Under the pieces are notes generated by a model. The model was not told where the DNA came from. It saw only the letters and a program-made list of their open reading frames with translations, and made no database searches. The position numbers and the translations under genes were made by a program. DNA of 64,000 bases from CALVGQ01 sp031551965 (GTDB lineage: Bacteria; Bacillota_I; Bacilli_A; Erysipelotrichales; Erysipelotrichaceae): positions 1-64,000 of the forward strand of contig JAVBMW010000033.1 in the NCBI GenBank assembly GCA_031551965.1, written 5' to 3'. Below are positions 1 through 7,451 of this stretch, piece after piece (position 1 is the first letter of the stretch; each line of letters starts with the position of its first letter).

Positions 1-1
1 T

Positions 2-529
2 ATTTTATGTTGTGATGTATTTGAAGAAGATGGTTATTTTCATAAGTTTGAGATGAGTGAAAAAAACAGCGACTTAGTCTTGACAGATGGAGTAACAGTA
101 TATACTATTGAGTTAAGGAAAGTAGATACAAATGTACATGATTATTGTACAAAACCTGAAGATGAACAATGGGCTGTTTTGTTTAAAGAATACAATTATG
201 AAACAAAAGATGAAAAACTAAAACAATTATTAGAAAGCAAAGAGTGCTTTAGAAAGGCAGATGAAATCATGAGAGAAATATATTTTAATCCAGCATCATA
301 CAGTAAACTATTTGGAGAAGAAAAAAAGCAAGAAGATATTAATGCAATGATGTATTCAGTTGAACAAAAAGGTAAAAACGAAGGAAAAGCAGAAGGAAAA
401 GCAGAAGAAAAGCTTCATATCGCTAAGAATTTGTTGATGAATGACATAAGTATTGAGGTAATTGCTAGAACTACTAATTTAACATATGATCAAATCAATG
501 AATTGAAAGCTAAAAATTATTTGCGATAA
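2..529 (+). CDS. Rpn-type PD-(D/E)XK nuclease / putative transposase, C-terminal part
   Basis: The frame is open from the left edge, so the gene starts outside the window and only the last 175 codons or so are present. The protein resembles the C-terminal half of the Rpn (recombination-promoting nuclease, PD-(D/E)XK transposase-like) family: a TDGVTVYTIELRK strand, a WAVLFKEYNYE helix region, then a charged tail with KGKNEGKAEGKAEEK repeats and a short helical C-terminal domain (ISIEVIARTTNLTYDQI). That tail is common in this family. The catalytic core lies outside the window, so activity cannot be judged. A partial second copy lies 84 bp downstream. Confidence 0.75.
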   Translation: MLCCDVFEEDGYFHKFEMSEKNSDLVLTDGVTVYTIELRKVDTNVHDYCTKPEDEQWAVLFKEYNYETKDEKLKQLLESKECFRKADEIMREIYFNPASYSKLFGEEKKQEDINAMMYSVEQKGKNEGKAEGKAEEKLHIAKNLLMNDISIEVIARTTNLTYDQINELKAKNYLR

Positions 530-612
530 TTAAAAGATAAGTTTAATAAGCTGTATTTTTTAAATTACTATTGTGTACTTATTACTTTAAAAAATTTAGC
601 AACAAAAGCAAT

Positions 613-900
613 GAGTACTTTAGAAAGGCAGATGAAATCATGAGAGAAATATATTTCAATCCAGCATCATACAGTAAACTATTTGGAGAAGAAAAAAAGC
701 AAGAAGATATTAATGCAATGATGTATTCGGCTGAGCAAAGGGGAAAAAGTGAGGGAAAAGTTGAAGAAAAGCTTAAAATAGCTAAGAGCTTACTGAAAAA
801 CAATATAAGTATTGATGTTATCGCAACCACGACAGATTTAACTTATGATCAAATCAATGATTTAAAAGTTACCAATTATTCTCGACAATCTAATGAATAA
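613..900 (+). pseudogene. Partial duplicate of the Rpn-type nuclease C-terminus
   Basis: From 613 the DNA repeats the upstream gene from 242. The first 118 bases or so are nearly identical, and the rest, through the stop, is clearly diverged. It encodes FRKADEIMREIYFNPASYS as the upstream copy does, then a KSEGKVEEK tail. Nothing before 613 matches the nuclease, and there is no convincing start or ribosome site; the open frame only reaches a TTG at 571. It is best read as a remnant of a tandem duplication or a family member truncated at its 5-prime end. Confidence 0.7.
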
Positions 901-930
901 ACCTAATTAGTAAAAATATGTTGGTTGTGA

Positions 931-966
931 AAAAAACTAGTCGATTTGATCAACTAGTTTTCTTTT
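931..966. terminator. Bidirectional intrinsic terminator
   Basis: The arms AAAACTAGT and ACTAGTTTT enclose an 11-base loop, with T-rich sequence after the right arm and A-rich sequence before the left arm. It lies between the nuclease remnant on + and the PadR operon on -, and overlaps the last codons of the 31-aa frame. Confidence 0.7.
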
Positions 967-1045
967 GGTACATAGAAAAATAAATAGCTAATAATAATCC
1001 AATCGCAATAAATGGAAAAGCCGAGTTAAAGAAATCGTAAATCAT
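950..1045 (-). CDS. Putative 31-aa membrane microprotein
   Basis: A 31-codon frame starts one base after the stop of the DUF2812 gene, with GGGGGT (1053-1058) in ribosome-site position. The product starts MIYDFFNSAFPFIAIG, continues through a hydrophobic stretch of about 17 residues, and ends in a positive YQKKTS tail. This is the pattern of a single-pass small membrane protein with its C-terminus inside. Its stop lies in the terminator hairpin. It is in register as third gene of the PadR-DUF2812 operon. I do not recognise a named family, and coding status is inferred from layout and composition. Confidence 0.5.
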   Translation of the reverse strand: MIYDFFNSAFPFIAIGLLLAIYFSMYQKKTS

Positions 1046-1046
1046 A

Positions 1047-1583
1047 TTATTGACCCCCATATTTGGAATTTAAAGAGTTGAATTTTAAATACACCTTAAT
1101 AAATATAAAACAATAAACCGAGAATATAATTAAGAAAATAAAAAAGAATGCATTATGAGAATAGGAGTTGATAAAAAGTTGTGGACAAATTGTACAGAAA
1201 AAGATTATCAAAAGTGGTAGTAATCGCCCTTTGATTATACGTTTTAACATTTCAAGCTTGGAAGCATCATCATTAAATATTTCTTCTTCAGCATTCATTT
1301 CAACAAGCGGTTTAGAGAAATAACTATAATCAAAATAATCGCCAATATGTTGCCATCCGCAATCAGTAAATAGTTGAATGTACTCAGTCTTGTGCTTTAA
1401 ACCATCAAGATTGTAGTCGAGTTGGTACACTACATCTTCCGGTTCGCATCTTATAAATTCATACAAAAATATATATTTTATACGATTAAATTTCCAACCT
1501 TGCCTATGCATATTTCGTAAGTACTCTTGTTCTTCTTCGTATTCCGCAATGTTGAAAACACGAATTTCATGTTTTGTATCCAT
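1047..1583 (-). CDS. DUF2812 domain membrane protein
   Basis: 178-aa protein with an N-terminal DUF2812-like domain (KHEIRVFNIAEYEEEQEYL, then GWKF and YQLDYN blocks) and two hydrophobic segments at the C-terminus (about residues 120-140 and 145-165). DUF2812 proteins are commonly encoded next to PadR regulators, as here; their function is unknown. The start was set at 1583 because GGGAGG lies 8 bases upstream; the longer frame would begin inside padR. The padR stop is 1 base upstream, so the two are probably translationally coupled. A membrane stress or envelope role is inference only. Confidence 0.75.
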   Translation of the reverse strand: MDTKHEIRVFNIAEYEEEQEYLRNMHRQGWKFNRIKYIFLYEFIRCEPEDVVYQLDYNLDGLKHKTEYIQLFTDCGWQHIGDYFDYSYFSKPLVEMNAEEEIFNDDASKLEMLKRIIKGRLLPLLIIFFCTICPQLFINSYSHNAFFFIFLIIFSVYCFIFIKVYLKFNSLNSKYGGQ

Positions 1584-1584
1584 T

Positions 1585-1896
1585 TTAGTCCTCCCAAGCA
1601 TTTTTATATAAACGCCAGATTCTATTTTTTTCGATTTGTAAAATTTCTGAACCTAAATCTGTGATGACATATATTTTACGTTTCTCCTCTTCTTTGATAA
1701 AGCGGATTAGTCCATCGCTTTCCATTTTAGATAAACTTCCATAAAGAGTTCCAGGGCTGATACGTATTTCTTCGTTTGTCATTTTAGCCACTTTTTGAAC
1801 AATATTGTAACCATGCATTTCATCTTGAAGACACAACAGAATATAAAATCCAGTTTCAGTCATCGGGATATATACTTTTTTAATGTGAGCGTCCAT
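1585..1896 (-). CDS. PadR family transcriptional regulator
   Basis: 103-aa winged-helix regulator of the short PadR type: ETGFYILLCLQDEMHGYNI, then SPGTLYGSLSKMESDGLI (recognition helix and wing) and KRKIYVITDLG. GGAGGT 5 bases before the ATG at 1896 fixes the start; the longer frame lacks such a site. First gene of an operon with the DUF2812 protein and the 31-aa frame. A perfect 15-bp palindrome sits inside its own promoter, so autorepression is likely. The inducer is unknown. Confidence 0.85.
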   Translation of the reverse strand: MDAHIKKVYIPMTETGFYILLCLQDEMHGYNIVQKVAKMTNEEIRISPGTLYGSLSKMESDGLIRFIKEEEKRKIYVITDLGSEILQIEKNRIWRLYKNAWED

Positions 1897-1944
1897 AGGC
1901 ACCTCCGCTAATTGTAACATTACATCGCACCTCAATGTATGTTT

Positions 1945-1973
1945 AGTGTATCGCACTACGATATAAGAGTCAA
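1945..1973 (-). promoter_or_regulatory. padR operon promoter
   Basis: On the minus strand, TTGACT (1968-1973), 17 bases, then TACACT (1945-1950): a good sigma-A promoter 49 bases upstream of the padR start codon. Confidence 0.7.
1949..1963. promoter_or_regulatory. Probable PadR operator
   Basis: TATCGCACTACGATA has perfect 5-bp arms (TATCG/CGATA) around 5 bases and sits between the -35 and -10 boxes of the padR promoter, overlapping the -10. Autogenous repression is inferred from this position. Confidence 0.55.
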
Positions 1974-2008
1974 TAGGTTCATAAAAAAATGGTGAAAAAA
2001 CGCTTAAA

Positions 2009-2023
2009 TATCAGCTTGCGATA
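2009..2023. promoter_or_regulatory. Second, imperfect PadR-like site
   Basis: TATCAGCTTGCGATA shares the TATC and GCGATA ends and the 15-bp length of the site at 1949. It overlaps the possible -35 box of rpmE. It is a weak match and may be chance. Confidence 0.25.
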
Positions 2024-2044
2024 TGAATTGGCTTGTGTTATTAT
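2017..2044 (+). promoter_or_regulatory. Possible rpmE promoter
   Basis: TTGCGA (2017-2022), 16 bases, TATTAT (2039-2044), giving a leader of roughly 45 bases before the rpmE ATG. Confidence 0.45.
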
Positions 2045-2059
2045 ATATAAGCACTTACT

Positions 2060-2078
2060 TTGATTTAGAGTAAATCAA
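2060..2078 (+). promoter_or_regulatory. Leader hairpin before rpmE
   Basis: TTGATTT and AAATCAA pair perfectly (7 bp, 5-base loop) in the rpmE leader, ending 3 bases before the ribosome site. Ribosomal protein L31 genes often carry autoregulatory leaders; this hairpin is a candidate, not a recognised match. Confidence 0.35.
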
Positions 2079-2096
2079 GGCGGAAGGAGAACTAAT

Positions 2097-2300
2097 ATGA
2101 AACAAGGAATTCATCCAAATTACAAGACAGTAACTGTAACTTGTGCTTCATGTGGAAACACTTTTGAAACTGGATCAACATTAAAAGAAATTAAAGTTGA
2201 TACATGTTCAAATTGTCATCCATTCTATACAGGAAGACAACGTTTCGCAGCTGCTCAAGGTAGAATTGACAAGTTCAACAAAAAATACGGAATTAAATAA
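2097..2300 (+). CDS. rpmE: 50S ribosomal protein L31, zinc-binding form
   Basis: 67-aa L31 beginning MKQGIHPNY. Four cysteines, C16, C19, C37 and C40, form the two CxxC pairs that bind zinc in the C+ form, and the family block FYTGRQR follows. Length is normal. GGAAGGAG lies 7 bases before the ATG. It precedes tdk and prfA as in Bacillus, but a terminator follows at once, so it is mainly its own unit. A C+ form usually implies that a zinc-free L31 paralogue may be encoded elsewhere; none is in this window. Confidence 0.97.
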   Translation: MKQGIHPNYKTVTVTCASCGNTFETGSTLKEIKVDTCSNCHPFYTGRQRFAAAQGRIDKFNKKYGIK

Positions 2301-2301
2301 G

Positions 2302-2332
2302 AAAATAAGGGTGCTAACCCTTATTTTTTTTG
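2302..2332 (+). terminator. rpmE terminator
   Basis: AAATAAGGGT and ACCCTTATTT form a 10-bp stem with a GCTA loop, followed by a run of T. Confidence 0.9.
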
Positions 2333-2368
2333 GTAAAATAGTGTTGGAATAAAAAGGGAGAAATAAGT

Positions 2369-2968
2369 ATGATGTATCATCAATATCGACCTGGATGGGT
2401 TGAAGTCATTGCAGGCTGTATGTTTGCCGGAAAAACAGAAGAATTGATTCGCAGAATTAAAGTGTTGGAGTTTGCGAAGAAAAACGTATTGGTTTTCAAA
2501 CCGAGAATTGATAATCGATATAGTGATACCAAAGTGGCTTCTCATGCAGGCTCACAGGTAGAAAGTATTGTCATTGATAGTGCAATGGAAATTTTGAAAT
2601 ATGTTAAAGAGGATACTGACGTTATTGCGATCGATGAAGTTCAGTTCTTTGATAAAGCAGTACTAGATGTTTGCGATTATTTGGCAAGACAAGGAAAACG
2701 TGTGATGGTTGCAGGTTTAGACATGGACTTTAGAGGGAAACCTTTTGGAGTAATGCCTGAGCTAATTACAGCTGCTGAATTTGTAACTAAACTAACAGCA
2801 GTGTGTGTAAAATGCGGAGCACCAGCGACAAGAACTCAACGTTTAGTGGATGGGCATCCTGCATCATATGACGATCCAATTGTATTGGTTGGGGCAGCAG
2901 AAGCCTATGAAGCTCGTTGTCGTCATTGCCACGATGTTCCAAATAAACCAGATCCAATAAAAAAATAG
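2369..2968 (+). CDS. tdk: Thymidine kinase, type II (TK1-like)
   Basis: 199-aa cytosolic salvage kinase that makes dTMP from thymidine and ATP. P-loop GCMFAGKTEELIRR near residue 16, the DEVQFF Mg2+-binding block near residue 90, and a zinc-ribbon lasso with CVKCGAPATRTQR and a later CRHCH pair. These mark the TK1 type rather than the viral or mitochondrial type. The ATG pair at 2369/2372 follows AAAGGGAG. The gene is 11 bp upstream of prfA with no terminator between, so it is probably cotranscribed with prfA and prmC. Confidence 0.95.
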   Translation: MMYHQYRPGWVEVIAGCMFAGKTEELIRRIKVLEFAKKNVLVFKPRIDNRYSDTKVASHAGSQVESIVIDSAMEILKYVKEDTDVIAIDEVQFFDKAVLDVCDYLARQGKRVMVAGLDMDFRGKPFGVMPELITAAEFVTKLTAVCVKCGAPATRTQRLVDGHPASYDDPIVLVGAAEAYEARCRHCHDVPNKPDPIKK

Positions 2969-2979
2969 GAGGAAATAAA

Positions 2980-4065
2980 ATGGACGCTATATTAAAACGT
3001 CTTAAAGGAGTTCATGAACGATTTGAAGAAATCAATCAACTCCTTATAAGTGATGAAGTAATATCAAATCCCAAAGAAATGATCAAGCTTGGTAAAGAGA
3101 TGTCAAGTTTGAAACAACAAGATGAAGCTTATTTAGAATTAACTAAGTTATTAGATGACATTTCTCAAGCTGAAGTTATGGCTAAGGAGTCAGATGCTGA
3201 ACTTAGAGAAATGGGTGAAATGGAATTAGAGGAACTGCTTCCAAAAAAGGCAGCATTAAAAGAAAAAATCGAATTATTATTAATTCCTAAAGACCCCAAC
3301 GATGACCACGATTGTATCGTTGAAATTCGTGGAGCTGCGGGGGGCGATGAAGGAAATATTTTTGCGGGTGACTTATATCGAATGTATAACTATTTCTTAG
3401 AAATTCGTGGTTTAAAAACTCAAGTGCTTGAAATGAGTGAGTCTGAAGCTGGAGGTTTTACACAAATTAGTTTCTTAGTTAAAGGAAATGAAGCTTATCG
3501 TCTTTTAAAATTTGAATCTGGTTCCCATCGTGTACAACGTGTACCAAAAACTGAAACGCAAGGTAGAATCCATACATCAACCGCAACTGTTTTGGTATTA
3601 CCTGATGCTGAAGAATCTGATATTGAAATCGATCCAGCGGATCTAACATTTGAAACTCATCGTGCATCTGGTGCCGGAGGGCAGCACGTAAATAAAACTG
3701 ACTCAGCAGTTCGTATCGTTCACGTTCCAACAGGAATTACAGTAAACTGTCAGGATGGTCGTTCGCAACACGATAATCGTGATACAGCATTACGCTTGAT
3801 CCGTGCACGTGTTTATGAAGAATATCAAAGACAAAAAGATGAAGCAGAAGGTGCGATTCGTCGTGCGAAAATTGGATCAGGAGACCGTTCAGAAAAAATC
3901 AGAACATACAATTATCCACAAAATCGTGTTACTGATCACCGTATAGGACTTACTATCAACCAATTAGATCGAATCATGGAAGGAAAACTGGATGATATTG
4001 TGGAAGCTTTATTAGCTGAGGAACAACGTCAAAAGCTTCAAGGAGAAGAAAGTGCTAACCTATAA
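2980..4065 (+). CDS. prfA: Peptide chain release factor 1
   Basis: 361 aa, normal length. It recognises UAA and UAG and triggers hydrolysis of peptidyl-tRNA. The peptide-anticodon region reads HRVQRVPKTETQGRIHTS, with PKT fitting the PxT motif of RF1 (RF2 has SPF). The catalytic GGQ is in ASGAGGQHVNKTDSAVR. AGGAGG precedes the ATG. prmC, which methylates the GGQ glutamine, overlaps the 3-prime end by 14 bp. Confidence 0.98.
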   Translation: MDAILKRLKGVHERFEEINQLLISDEVISNPKEMIKLGKEMSSLKQQDEAYLELTKLLDDISQAEVMAKESDAELREMGEMELEELLPKKAALKEKIELLLIPKDPNDDHDCIVEIRGAAGGDEGNIFAGDLYRMYNYFLEIRGLKTQVLEMSESEAGGFTQISFLVKGNEAYRLLKFESGSHRVQRVPKTETQGRIHTSTATVLVLPDAEESDIEIDPADLTFETHRASGAGGQHVNKTDSAVRIVHVPTGITVNCQDGRSQHDNRDTALRLIRARVYEEYQRQKDEAEGAIRRAKIGSGDRSEKIRTYNYPQNRVTDHRIGLTINQLDRIMEGKLDDIVEALLAEEQRQKLQGEESANL

Positions 4066-4906
4066 TCAATTAGTTCATCAAGCCGCAAAGAAACTCGAAG
4101 AAAAAGGGATTTCTGCTCAGACTGCTTCTTTGTATATGCTTGAGTTGACACAACTTGACAGAACTGATTTATACATGATGTATGATAAAGAAGCAACTCA
4201 ACAACTTACTGACAATTATCTTTTAGGAATTGATAGAATTTTAAAGGATGAGCCGATGCAATATGTATTGGGATTCAGTTGGTTTTACGGTTATCGTTTC
4301 ATGGTTGATGAACGTGTACTTATTCCCCGCCCTGAAACAGAAGAACTAGTTTCATATATTTTAGCAGATATGGATGAGTACTTTGCAGAAAAAGATACTA
4401 TTAAAGCAGTGGACATTGGAACAGGTTCTGGAGCTATTGCGATCAGTCTTGCATTAGAAGAGAAAAAAATCAAAATGTGTGCAACGGATATAAGTGCGGA
4501 AGCGATTGAAGTAGCCAAAACGAACGCTGAAAATTTAGAAGTAAATGTAGAATTCTATGTTGGAGATATGTTACAACCTCTAATCGATCAATCAATTAAA
4601 GTAGATTTTTTGATTTGTAATCCGCCTTATATTCCTCAGGAAGAAGAACTTGAAAATAGCGTAAAAGACTATGAACCCCATGTCGCCCTATTTGGTGGAG
4701 TCGATGGTTTAAAGTTTTATCGTCAGGTATTTGAAGGTGCAAAACAAGTGCTCAATCAAAAAGCGATCATGGCTTTTGAAATAGGTTATGATCAAAAAGA
4801 GTCATTACTTAATGAAGTAAAGAATTATTTCGGCGATGTAAACGCTGAAGTTATCAAAGATATCAATGGTAAAGACCGCATGTTGTTTGTAAGATTTGGT
4901 ATTTAA
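4052..4906 (+). CDS. prmC: Release factor glutamine N5-methyltransferase
   Basis: 284-aa SAM-dependent methyltransferase (HemK family) that modifies the GGQ glutamine of RF1 and RF2. N-terminal helical substrate domain; RPETEELV; AdoMet loop DIGTGSGAIAISLAL; and the catalytic NPPY motif in FLICNPPYIPQEEE. It starts with GTG at 4052, with AGGAG (4041-4045) inside prfA; the overlap with prfA implies translational coupling. A terminator follows. Confidence 0.97.
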   Translation: MLTYNQLVHQAAKKLEEKGISAQTASLYMLELTQLDRTDLYMMYDKEATQQLTDNYLLGIDRILKDEPMQYVLGFSWFYGYRFMVDERVLIPRPETEELVSYILADMDEYFAEKDTIKAVDIGTGSGAIAISLALEEKKIKMCATDISAEAIEVAKTNAENLEVNVEFYVGDMLQPLIDQSIKVDFLICNPPYIPQEEELENSVKDYEPHVALFGGVDGLKFYRQVFEGAKQVLNQKAIMAFEIGYDQKESLLNEVKNYFGDVNAEVIKDINGKDRMLFVRFGI

Positions 4907-4930
4907 GTTCTCTTAGTTGAGAACTTTTTG
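4905..4930 (+). terminator. prmC terminator
   Basis: AAGTTCTC and GAGAACTT form an 8-bp stem around 6 bases, then TTT. Confidence 0.8.
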
Positions 4931-4982
4931 TTTAGAAGTATAGTTGGTAAATTTTGGAACATACTTTAATCGAGGTGATTCC

Positions 4983-5360
4983 ATGTTAAAAAAAATCAAC
5001 ATATTTATATTTCTTTGGCTTTCATTTTTTATAGTTTCTATACAAAGTGATTCAGTGAAGCTAAGATATGAAATTTATTTTGATTCAAGCATCAACAATG
5101 AAGTAGAAATAAAAGAAGAGCTATTGGAAATATATCAAAGTATATGTTTGTCTGTGGACAAAGATTTAAGAACTCAAATCGTTTCCAAAAACATAGAGCT
5201 ATTTAAACTTGATGAGAATTTTGAGGTAACAATAGAAAAAAATACGATGGTCATAACAATTGGAAATGGGAAAGGAACATACTTATCTGGTGATTTTGAA
5301 GGGGTAATCTGTGGAAAGACAGTTAAACCAAAATCTTGGATACTAGAATTATTTAATTAA
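4983..5360 (+). CDS. Divergent SpoIIR-like protein
   Basis: 125 aa with an N-terminal hydrophobic anchor or signal segment (MLKKINIFIFLWLSFFIV). Two weak similarities to SpoIIR, the secreted sporulation signal that triggers SpoIIGA to process pro-sigma-E: VKLRYEIYFDSS..NNEVEIK fits the usual (I/V)R..I.A.SDS..DQ.LK block, and ITIGNGKG fits the ITLGNGEG block. The usual tryptophan- and cysteine-rich WWC..FPPLC end is not visible. Its position directly after prfA-prmC and before sua5-glyA-upp-atp is where spoIIR lies in Bacillus. GAGGTG before 4983 sets the start. It could be a diverged or decaying SpoIIR, or an unrelated secreted protein. Confidence 0.5.
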   Translation: MLKKINIFIFLWLSFFIVSIQSDSVKLRYEIYFDSSINNEVEIKEELLEIYQSICLSVDKDLRTQIVSKNIELFKLDENFEVTIEKNTMVITIGNGKGTYLSGDFEGVICGKTVKPKSWILELFN

Positions 5361-5379
5361 AGTTTACAAATTATGCAAT

Positions 5380-5406
5380 AAAGGTCCTGAATGTAGGATC
5401 TTTTTC
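5380..5406 (+). terminator. Terminator after the SpoIIR-like gene
   Basis: AAAGGTCCT pairs with AGGATCTTT (one G-T pair) around 6 bases, followed by T-rich sequence. Confidence 0.75.
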
Positions 5407-5467
5407 TTAGAAAAACTGTACATGAATGATTTTGGATGGAGTATAATTGTGAAGGAGGATCAATAAG

Positions 5468-6079
5468 ATGAATACCAAGGTAATTAAAAACGAAGAAATA
5501 CAATATTTGATCAATAGTATAGAAAATCATGAAGTCGTTGCTTTTCCAACAGATACGGTATTTGGGATCGCATGCAGTCCAAAATATGAAGACGCTGTTG
5601 AAAAAATGAAATGGGTCAAAGGCAGAGATGGTGAAAAACCATTTCCAATTATGGTATCAAATAAAGATCAAATTGATGACATTGCCTATGTAACAAAAAG
5701 TGCAAAAAAAATAATTGAAAATTTTATGCCAGGGGCAATTACAATCATAGTAAATAAAAAAGATGTGATTACAGATTATGTGACGAATGGTAAACAAACA
5801 ATTGCGATACGTATGCCGGATGATGCGACAGTATTAAAGATATTGGAAACTACAGGTCCATTACTTGTGACAAGTGCAAACTTGAGTGGTTTGAAAGCAG
5901 GACACACAACAAATGAAGTATTAGCGCAACTTGATGGACGTATTTCTTGTATATTAGAAGGCATTAGTAAAATAGAAATCGCAAGTACGATTGTGGATTG
6001 TACAGGTGATGAATTAATAATAGTAAGAGAAGGACCAATTACGATAAAGGATTTAAATGAATGTATTAAAAATTCTTAG
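5468..6079 (+). CDS. L-threonylcarbamoyladenylate synthase (Sua5/YciO/YrdC)
   Basis: 203 aa. Makes threonylcarbamoyl-AMP from threonine, bicarbonate and ATP for the t6A37 modification of ANN-decoding tRNAs. Family blocks: VAFPTDTVFGIAC, KGRDGEKPFPIMV, PGAITIIV, AIRMPD, TGPLLVTSANLSG and STIVDCTG. The length fits the short, single-domain TsaC/YrdC type, without the extra Sua5 C-terminal domain. GAAGGAGG precedes the start. Equivalent to ywlC in the Bacillus order; the partner genes tsaB, tsaD and tsaE are not in this window. Confidence 0.93.
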   Translation: MNTKVIKNEEIQYLINSIENHEVVAFPTDTVFGIACSPKYEDAVEKMKWVKGRDGEKPFPIMVSNKDQIDDIAYVTKSAKKIIENFMPGAITIIVNKKDVITDYVTNGKQTIAIRMPDDATVLKILETTGPLLVTSANLSGLKAGHTTNEVLAQLDGRISCILEGISKIEIASTIVDCTGDELIIVREGPITIKDLNECIKNS

Positions 6080-6136
6080 TTCTTTAAATTGATTCAATTT
6101 TATAGTATTCTTGATGTAGAATGTGGAGGAAATATC

Positions 6137-7354
6137 ATGAGGGATCTAGAATTATTTGAAGCAATTGAGAAGGAAACTAAAAGACAAGCCAACAATATTG
6201 AATTGATAGCATCAGAGAATTTTGTGTCTAAAGAAGTATTAGAAGCAACAGGTTCGATTTTGACAAATAAATATGCAGAAGGGTATCCTGCAAAAAGATA
6301 TTATGGCGGATGTCAATGTGTTGATGTTATAGAAGATTTGGCTAGAACGCGTTTATGTAAAATATTTGGAGCTGAACATGCTAATGTTCAACCACATTCA
6401 GGATCACAGGCAAACATGGGGGTTTATTTAACGATTTTACAACCAGGAGATAAAGTACTTGGTATGGACCTAAATTCTGGTGGACATCTAACTCATGGGC
6501 ATCCTTTGAACTTTTCGGGATTACTTTATGAATTTCATAGCTATGGTGTAAACAAAGAAACAGAAATGATCGATTTTGATGATGTAAGAAAAATAGCACA
6601 GGAGATAAAACCTAAACTTATTGTGTGTGGTGCAAGTGCTTATTCTCGAGAAATCGACTTTGCTAAGTTCAGAGAAATAGCGGATGAAGTTGGAGCATAT
6701 TTGATGGCTGATATGGCTCATATTGCAGGACTAGTAGCAAGTGGATTGCACATGAATCCAGTTCCTTACTGTGATTTTGTGACATCGACAACACATAAAA
6801 CTTTGCGTGGTCCTCGTGGAGGAATCATTCTTTGTAAAGAAAAATATGCAAAAGATTTAGATCGTAATGTTTTTCCAGGTATGCAAGGCGGTCCACTAAT
6901 GCATGTTATTGCAGGTAAAGCTGTTTGTTTCTATGAAGCAATGCAAGATGAATATAAACAATATTGTGAACAGATAAAAAAAAATTGTCATGTTTTATGT
7001 GAATCACTAAAGAGTGAAGGTTTCAGAATCGTTTCAGGTGGAACAGATAATCATCTGATTCTTGTCGATGTAAAATCATCTGTTGGTTTAACTGGAAAAG
7101 TTGCTGAAAAATTATTGGATGAAGTAAATATCACATGTAATAAAAATACGATCCCATTTGATAGTGAAAAACCGTTCACTACTTCAGGGATTCGTTTAGG
7201 AACAGCAGCGATGACTACACGCGGATTTAAAGAGGAACAGTTTAAAACGGTTGCAAAATGGATCGCTACAGTACTTAAAAATCCAGAAAATGAGGATATT
7301 AAAAGACAAATAAAAAGTGAAGTAATTGATTTAACGAATCAATATCAACAATAA
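6137..7354 (+). CDS. glyA: Serine hydroxymethyltransferase
   Basis: 405-aa PLP enzyme that interconverts serine and glycine while making 5,10-methylene-THF. IELIASENFVS near the start, YAEGYPAKRYYGGCQCVD, and the PLP lysine block STTHKTLRGPRGG. GGAGG 7 bases upstream of 6137 selects this ATG; the longer frame extends upstream without a site. It precedes upp and atp as in Bacillus, but a regulator and an RNA element are inserted between. A terminator follows. Confidence 0.97.
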   Translation: MRDLELFEAIEKETKRQANNIELIASENFVSKEVLEATGSILTNKYAEGYPAKRYYGGCQCVDVIEDLARTRLCKIFGAEHANVQPHSGSQANMGVYLTILQPGDKVLGMDLNSGGHLTHGHPLNFSGLLYEFHSYGVNKETEMIDFDDVRKIAQEIKPKLIVCGASAYSREIDFAKFREIADEVGAYLMADMAHIAGLVASGLHMNPVPYCDFVTSTTHKTLRGPRGGIILCKEKYAKDLDRNVFPGMQGGPLMHVIAGKAVCFYEAMQDEYKQYCEQIKKNCHVLCESLKSEGFRIVSGGTDNHLILVDVKSSVGLTGKVAEKLLDEVNITCNKNTIPFDSEKPFTTSGIRLGTAAMTTRGFKEEQFKTVAKWIATVLKNPENEDIKRQIKSEVIDLTNQYQQ

Positions 7355-7380
7355 GAAAGGATCGTTTGATCCTTTTTATT
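7355..7380 (+). terminator. glyA terminator
   Basis: AAAGGATC and GATCCTTT form a perfect 8-bp stem with a GTTT loop, then T-rich sequence. Confidence 0.85.
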
Positions 7381-7451
7381 AAAGTGGGGATGATTGTGGT
7401 TCAAGAGATACTCAAGCAGTCTGAGAAATGACGTCATTTAAAGGATTTTAA

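Noticed and set aside
571..900. A complete 109-aa gene starting at TTG 571
   Set aside because: There is no ribosome site and the residues before 613 do not match the family, so it is treated as a remnant.
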